Source of the DNA: Microbispora oryzae
GTDB lineage: Bacteria; Actinomycetota; Actinomycetes; Streptosporangiales; Streptosporangiaceae
NCBI RefSeq assembly: GCF_017896165.1
Contig: NZ_JAFCNB010000022.1
Location: forward strand, 1-64,000
Direction of reading: 5' to 3'
DNA: 64,000 nt
Shown piece after piece: positions 16,858 through 23,563 of this stretch; the first letter of the stretch is position 1; the number at the start of each line of letters is the position of its first letter. Under the pieces are notes generated by a model. That model ran no database searches. It worked only from the letters and a program-made list of their open reading frames with translations, and was not told the DNA's origin. Made by a program: the position numbers and the translations under genes.

Positions 16858-17511
16858 ATGCGGCGCCCACCTGGATGGTTCCGGCTGATGCGCGCCGGGG
16901 TTTTCGCCCTGGTGTGTGGTGGCCTGTCCCAGGCCGGCCACGACGTGATGGCGCCGCGCCCGGTGCCGGCCTGGTCGGTCGGCGTGGCCCTCGGCCTGGT
17001 CACGTTGATCGGCTACCGGCTGGCCGGCCGTGAGCGGTCGGCCCGCTGGCTCCTGGCGGCGGTGGAGACGGTCCAGCTCTATCTGCACGTCTGGTTCACC
17101 TGGACGACCCCGGCGGGCGGAGCGCCCGGAGTCGCCGTCCACGGCGCGATGACCGGGCACGCGACACCGATGGACGTAGCGTCAGCCGCCCAGACGGGGC
17201 TTCCGGCACACGACGGGATGCCCGTCCCGGCGATGTTCGCCGCCCACGCCGTGGCCGGCGCGCTGGTCGCCCTCTGGCTGTCGGTGGGCGAACGCGCGCT
17301 CTGGCGGGCCCTGCGCTCGCTGGCGTTCGCCGTCTCCACTCACCTGGGCCGCGTGCTCGCCCTCGTCGCACCCCTGACGATCCACGTCATCCCGGCCACC
17401 GCGCCCGCGTCCCACGACGAAGACGATCTTTCGGTCACCGCCGTACTCCGGCACACCGTGGTGCGGCGGGGACCGCCACGGGGACGACGCGTCTCGCTTC
17501 ACCTCGTCTGA
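16858..17511 (+). CDS. Integral membrane protein of the copper operon
   Basis: A 217-residue membrane protein with about four hydrophobic segments (AGVFALVCGGLSQAGHD; SVGVALGLVTLIGYRL; a central segment near ETVQLYLHVWFTWTT; MFAAHAVAGALVALWLSV). A His/Met-containing loop (HGAMTGHATPMD...HDGMPVPAM) lies between the latter two and could bind copper. The C-terminus is basic and cytoplasmic. Not matched to a named family by eye. It is the first gene after the 19-bp operator and precedes sco1 and the copper chaperone, so a role in copper handling is inferred from position and residues. The frame is open further upstream, but that stretch contains the promoter, so ATG 16858 (GGAGG upstream) is chosen. 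Confidence 0.75.
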   Translation: MRRPPGWFRLMRAGVFALVCGGLSQAGHDVMAPRPVPAWSVGVALGLVTLIGYRLAGRERSARWLLAAVETVQLYLHVWFTWTTPAGGAPGVAVHGAMTGHATPMDVASAAQTGLPAHDGMPVPAMFAAHAVAGALVALWLSVGERALWRALRSLAFAVSTHLGRVLALVAPLTIHVIPATAPASHDEDDLSVTAVLRHTVVRRGPPRGRRVSLHLV

Positions 17512-17613
17512 CCACGTCGAACCTCCTCCCGGGCACCGCGCCGTCCGCGGTCACGGCCGGCATCGGCCTGGTCAGGCGTGCCCGTCGGCCTGCCCGAGAA
17601 CGAGGAAACGACC

Positions 17614-18339
17614 TTGACACTCCACCCATTCACCACGCCGGAATCCCGGCGAAGGCCTGCCGTACGAGCGGGGCTCGCCCTGCTCCTGCTGGCCGGCGCG
17701 CTCGCCGGCTGCGCCGGCCCGCAGGACGGCCGCACCGGCGCCGGCACCGGCGGGGCGCCCGTGCGGGTGCTGAGCACCGCGCGCGAGTTCCACGGGACCT
17801 GGCTGCGGCAGCCGCTCCCCGAGCCCGACGTGACGCTGACCGGCACCTCCGGCAGGCCGTTCGACCTGCGCGAGGGCACGGCGGGCCGGCTCACCCTCGT
17901 CTACTTCGGCTACACCCACTGCCCGGACATCTGCCCGACCACGATGGCCGACCTCGCCTCCGCGCTGCGTGAACTGAGCGGAGCCGAGCGGGCCAAGATC
18001 TCCGTCGTCTTCGTCACCACCGATCCGCGCCGGGACACTCCCGCCGTCATCAGGTCGTGGCTCGCGTCCTTCGACTCGTCGTTCGTCGGGCTCACCGGCG
18101 ACTACGCCACGATCCGGGCCGCGGCCAGGACGGCGGGGATCGCGCTGGAGCCGCCCACGTCCACGTCGGGCGACTACGAGGTGACGCACGGCGCCCAGGT
18201 GATCGCCTACGACGCCGCGCACCAGGGCCGGCTGATCTTCAGCTCGGGCACCCCGTCGGCCGACTACGTCGCCGACCTGCGCGAACTGCTCAGGCGGGGC
18301 GCGGCCACGGCAGCGGGCGCCCGGGGAGCGGCGTCATGA
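17614..18339 (+). CDS. SCO1/SenC family copper-binding thioredoxin-fold lipoprotein
   Basis: A 241-residue Sco protein. The signal peptide ends in lipobox LAGC (Cys33), so it is anchored outside the membrane. The copper site is complete: YTHCPDIC (Cys103, Cys107) and a downstream His192 (YEVTHGAQV). Sco proteins deliver copper to the CuA centre of cytochrome oxidase or to other secreted copper enzymes. The TTG at 17614 is preferred because GAGGA lies 7-8 bases upstream and it gives a normal signal peptide; a GTG at 17578 would add 12 residues. The stop overlaps the next start (ATGA). In Streptomyces, Sco and PCu(A)C-type chaperones supply copper-dependent steps in development. Confidence 0.92.
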   Translation: MTLHPFTTPESRRRPAVRAGLALLLLAGALAGCAGPQDGRTGAGTGGAPVRVLSTAREFHGTWLRQPLPEPDVTLTGTSGRPFDLREGTAGRLTLVYFGYTHCPDICPTTMADLASALRELSGAERAKISVVFVTTDPRRDTPAVIRSWLASFDSSFVGLTGDYATIRAAARTAGIALEPPTSTSGDYEVTHGAQVIAYDAAHQGRLIFSSGTPSADYVADLRELLRRGAATAAGARGAAS

Positions 18340-18821
18340 CCCCGGCGAGGAGCCGCCCGTCGCTGATCGTCGTCTGCGTCGTCGTGGCCGTCGTCGTGGC
18401 CGCGATCGCCTGGGTGTGGAGCGGCCGCACCGGGAACGTGAAGATCTCCGACCTGCGCGTCACCGACGCGTACGTGCCGCGACCGGCCTCTCCGGACGTC
18501 GCCGCCGCCTATTTCACCGTCGCCAACTCCGGCGACGTCCCGGCGGTGCTCACCGGCGTCCACACCGACGTCTCCGCGACGTCGATGATGCACCGGACCA
18601 CCGGCACGTCGATGACGATGCTCGACTCGGTGACCGTGCCCGCGCACGGCGTCTTCGTGTTCGCCCCGGGCCGCTACCACGTCATGATCGAGTCTCCGTC
18701 GCGGACGTTGGAGCCGGGCGACCACGTGCGGCTCACGCTCAGCTTCGCGAAGGTCGGTCAGGTCACTGTCACCGCTCCGGTCGTGCCGGTGGGCTACCGT
18801 CCTCCGGCGCGGCACCGGTGA
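18336..18821 (+). CDS. PCu(A)C-type periplasmic copper chaperone
   Basis: A 161-residue exported or anchored protein: one N-terminal membrane segment (SLIVVCVVVAVVVAAIAWVW) and a PCu(A)C cupredoxin-like domain. The copper-binding pattern is readable as Met85-His86 (TSMMHRTTG), Met93/Met95, His115 and Met117 (RYHVMIES), matching the family H-x(n)-M...H-x-M arrangement. It hands Cu(I) to Sco or to the oxidase. It is coupled to genes on both sides by ATGA and GTGA overlaps. The anchor, rather than a cleavable signal, is suggested by the lack of an AXA site. Confidence 0.92.
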   Translation: MTPARSRPSLIVVCVVVAVVVAAIAWVWSGRTGNVKISDLRVTDAYVPRPASPDVAAAYFTVANSGDVPAVLTGVHTDVSATSMMHRTTGTSMTMLDSVTVPAHGVFVFAPGRYHVMIESPSRTLEPGDHVRLTLSFAKVGQVTVTAPVVPVGYRPPARHR

Positions 18822-20038
18822 GCGCCGCGGGCACGCCGCGCCGCTTCACCCGGCGTGGCGTGCTGGCGGCGACCTCGGCGGCCGGTGCCGCGGCCGTCGC
18901 GGGAGCGGTGGGCGGCACCGCGGCGGCCTCGATCCGCGGGGGCGAACGCGCCGAGGACGTCGGCGGGCTGCGCGTTCCGTTCGACGGCGTCCACCAGGCG
19001 GGCATCCTGGCCCCGCCCGCCGCGCACGGCTGGTTCGCCGCCTTCGACCTCGCACCGGGCGCCGCACCCGCCGAGCTGGCGTCCCTGCTGCGCACGTGGA
19101 CGCGGGACGCCCGGCTGCTGACGGCGGGCGAACCCGTGCCGGGAGACGACGCGATGGCGCTGGGCCACGGCCCGTCGTCCCTGACGATCACCGTGGGCTT
19201 CGGCGCGTCGCTGCTGCGCGCGCTGAAGGCGCCCGTGCCGGCCGAGCTCGCGCCCATCCCGCCCTTCCCCCGGGACGAGCTGGACCCGCGGCGCGGCGAC
19301 GGGGACATCGGCGTGCTGCTGACCGCCGACGACGCGATCGTCGTCGCGCACGCCCTGCGCGCGCTGACCCGCACGGCACGGGGAACGGCGACGGTCCGCT
19401 GGCAGATGAGCGGCTTCAACTCCACCGGCGGCGTCACCGTGGCCAGAGGGACCACCCCGCGCAACCTCATGGGCCAGCTCGACGGAACGGGTAACCCCAA
19501 ACCGGATGATCCCGGGTTCGGCACACGGGTCTTCGCCGCCGATCCGGCGTGGATGCGCGGCGGCACCTATCTGGTGTTCCGGCGGATCCGGATGCTGCTC
19601 GACGCGTGGGACACCCTGCCGCGTGAACGGCAGGAGCAGATCATCGGACGGCGCAAGGACAGCGGCGCTCCGCTGTCCGGCGGCACCGAGTTCACCCCGC
19701 TCGACCTCGGCGGGCAGAACCCCGGCGGCGGGCTGGCCATCGGTCCCGGCGCCCACGTGCGGCAGGCCGCGCCGGCCTCGAACGCGGGGGCGACGATCCT
19801 CCGGAAGGGGTTCTCCTATTTCGACGGCCTCCGGCCCGACGGCGCTCCGGACGCCGGTCTGCTGTTCCTCGCCTTCCAGAACGATCCCCGGGACGGATTC
19901 ACCCGGATCCAGCAGCGCCTGGCGCTGGCCGACGAGCTGAGCCGGTTCGTCGTGCACGAGACCAGCGCGCTGTTCGCCGTCCCGCCCGGGACGAGCTCCC
20001 GGAGCCACCTCGGCCAGAGCCTGCTTGACGCCCTCTGA
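18818..20038 (+). CDS. Dyp-type heme peroxidase, Tat-exported (EfeB/DtpA-like)
   Basis: A 406-residue dye-decolorising peroxidase. The N-terminus RRFTRRGVLAATSAAGAAAVAG is a twin-arginine signal, so the heme protein is exported folded. The Dyp signature is present (QLDGTGNP, with the distal Asp), as are the proximal-His region AHVRQAAP and the distal-Arg block ILRKGFSYF. Streptomyces DtpA, a close architectural match, works with Sco/copper chaperone and the GlxA copper oxidase in hyphal morphogenesis; the same gene neighbourhood here supports such a role rather than iron uptake. No EfeU/EfeO genes are adjacent. The GTG start overlaps the upstream stop (GTGA). Confidence 0.93.
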   Translation: MSAAGTPRRFTRRGVLAATSAAGAAAVAGAVGGTAAASIRGGERAEDVGGLRVPFDGVHQAGILAPPAAHGWFAAFDLAPGAAPAELASLLRTWTRDARLLTAGEPVPGDDAMALGHGPSSLTITVGFGASLLRALKAPVPAELAPIPPFPRDELDPRRGDGDIGVLLTADDAIVVAHALRALTRTARGTATVRWQMSGFNSTGGVTVARGTTPRNLMGQLDGTGNPKPDDPGFGTRVFAADPAWMRGGTYLVFRRIRMLLDAWDTLPRERQEQIIGRRKDSGAPLSGGTEFTPLDLGGQNPGGGLAIGPGAHVRQAAPASNAGATILRKGFSYFDGLRPDGAPDAGLLFLAFQNDPRDGFTRIQQRLALADELSRFVVHETSALFAVPPGTSSRSHLGQSLLDAL

Positions 20039-20079
20039 CCGCGTCGCACGACCCCCCATTTCGAAGATCAGGAGCGAAG

Positions 20080-20799
20080 ATGAGCACATCGAAGCGTGAG
20101 CGGCTGCGGCGGGAGCGGATCCGGCAGGCGCAGCGGGAGAAGCGCCGCCGCAGGCTCGTGGTCGCGTCCGTCGGCCTGGTGGTCGTCATCGCCGCCGTGT
20201 CCACGGTGCTCTTCCAGATGAACCGCACCACGGCCACGTCGTACGCCGGCGCCCTCGCCCCTGTGACCGTGCAGGCGGACGGGACGGTCACCATGGCCAC
20301 GGCCGGGACGACGAAGCCGGTGCTGGACGTCTACGAGGACTTCCAGTGCCCCATCTGCAAGGAGTTCGAGCGCATCAACGGCGCGCAGATCAAGCGGTTC
20401 GCCGCGGAGGGGAAGATCAAGGTCGTCTACCACCCGATCGCGTTCGTCAACCCGCAGGGGTCCCTGCGGGCCGCCGCCGCGGCGCAGTGCGTGCCCGCCG
20501 TCTCCTGGATGGCCTACCACGACGAGTTGTTCGCCAGGCAGCCGGACGAGCGGGTCGCCCTCACCGTGGACGACCTGAAGAGGTTCGCCGCGAAGGCGGG
20601 CGTCACCGACCCCGCCGTGCTGTCCTGCATGGCGTCGCAGAGCCATGCCGCCCAGGTGCGGCAGCGCACGCAGACGGCCTTCTCGTCTCCCGACTTCCAC
20701 GGCACCCCCACGCTCCTGCTCGACGGCGTGAAGGTCGACGACGACGCGACGCTCACCTCCAGCGGCCTGCGCGGCGTCCTGGAGAAGGCCACCGCGTAG
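20080..20799 (+). CDS. Membrane-anchored DsbA/thioredoxin-fold protein (CPIC)
   Basis: A 239-residue protein. A very basic cytoplasmic N-terminus (residues 1-25) is followed by one membrane segment (LVVASVGLVVVIAAVSTVLF), then an extracytoplasmic thioredoxin-like domain with the redox motif C90-P-I-C93 (YEDFQCPICKEFE) and the cis-Pro loop HGTPTLLLDG. This is the DSBA_2 / Thioredoxin_4 type common in actinobacteria, which forms or reduces disulfides in exported proteins. It follows the peroxidase by 41 bp with a good SD and so likely belongs to the copper operon, where it could keep the cysteines of Sco in the right state. Confidence 0.9.
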   Translation: MSTSKRERLRRERIRQAQREKRRRRLVVASVGLVVVIAAVSTVLFQMNRTTATSYAGALAPVTVQADGTVTMATAGTTKPVLDVYEDFQCPICKEFERINGAQIKRFAAEGKIKVVYHPIAFVNPQGSLRAAAAAQCVPAVSWMAYHDELFARQPDERVALTVDDLKRFAAKAGVTDPAVLSCMASQSHAAQVRQRTQTAFSSPDFHGTPTLLLDGVKVDDDATLTSSGLRGVLEKATA

Positions 20800-20861
20800 A
20801 AACCGGCGCCTTGGCGGGCAAAGGCCGCGAACGGTCACTGACGGCGCATCTAATCACTTTT

Positions 20862-20887
20862 CCCTACCGGTTCATGGACCGGTAGGG
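20862..20887. terminator. Perfect 10-bp hairpin CCCTACCGGT / ACCGGTAGGG
   Basis: 10-bp perfect arms around TCATGG, 63 bp after the DsbA-like gene and 122 bp before the propeller gene. It could end the copper operon. It is flanked by TTTT on the left and not followed by a U-run on the plus strand. The CCTAC/GTAGG arms resemble the sulfur-type palindrome, but the spacing differs. Confidence 0.5.
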
Positions 20888-21008
20888 CGGAGTTCCCACG
20901 GCCGACCGTCGCGGCCACCAAGGTCTCCACAGGTTGATCGACGCGTCGCCCGCGGTCGCGGGCGACGCGGCCGCCCAGCCTCCAAGACCGACGCCGACAG
21001 AGGAAACC

Positions 21009-21995
21009 ATGCTCTCTCGTCCCACCGTGACCGCCACCCTGACGGCCGCGCTCGCCGCCGGCACCATCGCCTTGGGCGCGGGCCACCTGCCCGCCCGGGC
21101 GGCCGAGCCCACGCCCGCCGCGACCACCGCGGAGACCACCGGCGCCACCACCGGCGCCGCCGCCACGACCGCCACGCCGCCGGTGCTCACCGCCACCCTG
21201 GACAGGTCGTACGACACCTTCGACGCGCACCAGGCCGTGGCCGTCGACAAGAAGTACTTCTACGCGGTGGACAACCAGCACATCACCAAGCACGACAAGG
21301 CGACCGGCCGGCCGCTGCTGCAGTTCGCGGGCGACGAGGACGGCCCGATCATCCACATGGACAGCGCGGCCGTGGTGGGCGACAAGCTCTACACCGCGCA
21401 CTCCAACTACAGCGACTGGCCGATGGAGAGCTCCATCGAGGTCTACGACACCCGGACGCTGCGCCACATCGAGACCCACAGCTTCGGCATCTACCGCGGT
21501 TCGCTGACCTGGCTCGACCGCCACGACGGCGCCTGGTGGGCCGGGTTCGCCAACTATGACAAGGTGCAGAGCGGCCAGACCAAGCCGTACGGCGAGACGT
21601 ACAACACCCAGGTCGTCAAGATGGACGACGACTTCCGGGTGGTCGAGTCGTGGACGATTCCCAAGACGATCCTCGACCGGTTCAAGCCGATGAGCAACTC
21701 CGGGGGGTCGTGGGGCCCGGACGGCCGGCTCTGGCTCACCGGTCACGACCTCGGCGAGGCCTACGTCATGAAGCTCCCGGCCGCGGGCTCCGACCTGGAG
21801 TGGGTCGCCACCGTGACCCTGCCCGGCGTGGAGGGCCAGGGAATCGCCTGGGACCGTTCCGGCGGCACCCCCACACTGTGGACGATCAAGCGCTCCACCT
21901 CGCAGGTGCTGAGCTTCACCGCCCCCTACCGTTCGATCTCCGACCCGGCCGGCCAGCCGTGGCGGATCCTCGGCCCCGGGCAGTTCGAGCAGTGA
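21009..21995 (+). CDS. Secreted beta-propeller-like protein of unknown function
   Basis: A 328-residue exported protein: signal peptide with cleavage near ARA-AEPTP, then a Thr/Ala-rich spacer (~35-60). The rest is a domain of repeating short strands (YFYAVDNQHITKHDKATGRPLL, IEVYDTRTLRHIETHSFGIY, QVVKMDDDFRVVESWTIP, GRLWLTGHDLGEAYVMKL), the rhythm of a six- or seven-bladed propeller. No catalytic motif recognised. The SD is AGAGGAAA before the ATG. It may be separated from the copper operon by the hairpin at 20862. A strong terminator follows at 22032. Confidence 0.75.
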   Translation: MLSRPTVTATLTAALAAGTIALGAGHLPARAAEPTPAATTAETTGATTGAAATTATPPVLTATLDRSYDTFDAHQAVAVDKKYFYAVDNQHITKHDKATGRPLLQFAGDEDGPIIHMDSAAVVGDKLYTAHSNYSDWPMESSIEVYDTRTLRHIETHSFGIYRGSLTWLDRHDGAWWAGFANYDKVQSGQTKPYGETYNTQVVKMDDDFRVVESWTIPKTILDRFKPMSNSGGSWGPDGRLWLTGHDLGEAYVMKLPAAGSDLEWVATVTLPGVEGQGIAWDRSGGTPTLWTIKRSTSQVLSFTAPYRSISDPAGQPWRILGPGQFEQ

Positions 21996-22031
21996 CGTCC
22001 CTGCCGGCGTCCGCGTCCGCGCGCTGACGCC

Positions 22032-22064
22032 CGACGCCGCCCGGCATCCCGCCGGGCGGCGTCG
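22032..22064. terminator. Bidirectional terminator hairpin
   Basis: A 14-bp perfect stem (CGACGCCGCCCGGC and its complement) around ATCCC, between the converging propeller gene (+) and FnIII-CBM2 gene (-). Confidence 0.85.
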
Positions 22065-22123
22065 TCTTCCTGCTCCGGACGGGTGACGACCGGGTCACCC
22101 GTCCGGTGAGCGGGCCTCCCCGG

Positions 22124-23368
22124 TCAGACCGCCGCGCAGCGGGCGCCGTTCAGGGTGAAGGCGCCGGGAGCGGGGTTGACACCCGTGTGGGAGCCGTTGA
22201 AACCGATCTGGACGGACGCGCCCGGAGCGATCCGCGCGTTCCACGACAGGGCGGTCGCCGAGACGTCCGCACCCGACTGGAGCCAGGTGGCCGACCATCC
22301 GCTGGTCACCTTCTGGCCCGGAGCGGGGAAGGCGAACCGCAGGGTCCAGCCGTCGATGGCCGCCCCGCCGATGTTCGTGATCGTCACCGTCGCGGTGAAC
22401 CCGGTGTTCCACGACGTCGCCGAATAGGTGACCGCGCAGGCCGAGGCGGGGCTCGCCGACGGGCTCGGCGACACGCTCGGGGACGGACTCGGCGACGAGG
22501 TGGGGGTGGGAGACGGGCTGTACGTCGGGAAGCCCTGCCGCGCCAGCGCGGTGACCAGGCCGGACGGCCGGCTGATGTTGCCCGCGGCGTCCCTGGCCAC
22601 CACGAAGTAGGTGTAGGACCGGCCGGTCACCAGGCCCGTCTCGTAGAACCAGGTGCTGCTCGCGCTGCGGCTGCCCACCTTGATGTAGCCGGTCGCGGTC
22701 TGCCGGTAGATGTCGTAGCCGGTGACGCCGACGTTGTCGGTCGAGGCGTCCCAGCAGAAACTGGTGCCGGGGATGTCGTACACGCAGTCGGGGCGCAGCC
22801 CGGTGGGCGCGGTCGGCGACGTGGTGTCCCCGGTCGGGCTCGGCGTCGCCGTCGGCCGCGCGCCCGTCACGGCGGTCGTGGTGACCAGCACGGACGGCTC
22901 GCTGACGTTACCCGCCGCGTCCTTGGCCACGATGTAGTACGTGTAGTCGTGCCCGTAGACGAGGCCGTTCGACATCACGGTCGAGGTGCCCGCCGGGCTC
23001 GCCGCGAGCACGAAGCCGCCGTCGTCGAGCCGGTAGACCTCGTAACCCGTCACTCCCACGTCGTCGGTCGACGCGGCCCAGCAGAGCCCGACGTACGCCG
23101 TGATGCTTCCCGCGGGGACGGGCGGCGGGCAGATGTTCACGAACGGCGGCTTGGTCGGCGCGGACGTGTCGGCGCCGGATGTGCCCGCCGTGCTCGCGGG
23201 CGCCGACGGGGTCGCCGCCCGGGTGGGGGTCGCCGGGGCCGCGGGGGTTGGGGCAGGGGTCGCGGCGGTCCCCTGGCCGAGGGCGGGGGACACGGCCGGT
23301 CCCATGAGGACGGCGGCCAGGGCGGCACCGGCCACCGCCGCCCATACCAACGGCCTTCGCGCTGTCAT
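22124..23368 (-). CDS. Secreted FnIII-FnIII-CBM2 protein without catalytic domain
   Basis: A 414-residue exported protein. Order: signal peptide (to ~31, SPALGQ), Thr/Pro/Ala-rich linker, a first fibronectin type III-like module (~75-165; CWAASTDDVGVTGYEVYR), a second (~190-275; CWDASTDNVGVTGYDIYR), a PSPSPS linker and a C-terminal CBM2 (~310-414; CAVTYSATSWNTGFTATVTITN...GFNGSHTGVNPAPGAFTLNG). CBM2 binds crystalline cellulose or xylan. With no enzyme domain it may act as a cell-to-fibre adhesin or a substrate-disrupting helper. Both FnIII modules carry paired cysteines. First of several CBM2 genes on this strand; a CCTGA-GAGTT-TCAGG palindrome lies 117 bp upstream. Confidence 0.88.
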   Translation of the reverse strand: MTARRPLVWAAVAGAALAAVLMGPAVSPALGQGTAATPAPTPAAPATPTRAATPSAPASTAGTSGADTSAPTKPPFVNICPPPVPAGSITAYVGLCWAASTDDVGVTGYEVYRLDDGGFVLAASPAGTSTVMSNGLVYGHDYTYYIVAKDAAGNVSEPSVLVTTTAVTGARPTATPSPTGDTTSPTAPTGLRPDCVYDIPGTSFCWDASTDNVGVTGYDIYRQTATGYIKVGSRSASSTWFYETGLVTGRSYTYFVVARDAAGNISRPSGLVTALARQGFPTYSPSPTPTSSPSPSPSVSPSPSASPASACAVTYSATSWNTGFTATVTITNIGGAAIDGWTLRFAFPAPGQKVTSGWSATWLQSGADVSATALSWNARIAPGASVQIGFNGSHTGVNPAPGAFTLNGARCAAV

Positions 23369-23484
23369 CGACGGCTCACCTCTGCTCGGGTACGGCGTGG
23401 GGCGGGGTCACGCGGGGATTATCGGCTCGGCCGATCGGAGGGTCAACGATCATGAACCTGGGGCCGAGGTCACGGCCCCGGGCG

Positions 23485-23499
23485 CCTGAGAGTTTCAGG
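23485..23499. promoter_or_regulatory. TGAAA/TTTCA-type box upstream of the FnIII-CBM2 gene
   Basis: CCTGA-GAGTT-TCAGG, an imperfect version of the TGAAASTTTCAG box found before the neighbouring hydrolase genes. It lies 117 bp upstream of the start at 23368. Confidence 0.4.
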
Positions 23500-23509
23500 A
23501 ACCGGCGGA

Positions 23510-23535
23510 GGCCGGCCGCCCGGGGGCGGCCGGCC
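23510..23535 (-). terminator. Hairpin after the GH-FnIII-CBM2 gene
   Basis: An 11-bp perfect GC stem (GGCCGGCCGCC / GGCGGCCGGCC) with loop CGGG, 29 bp beyond the stop codon of the gene at 23564-25666. Confidence 0.75.
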
Positions 23536-23563
23536 GTTCGCGGTATGACTCAGCGGAACCGGG

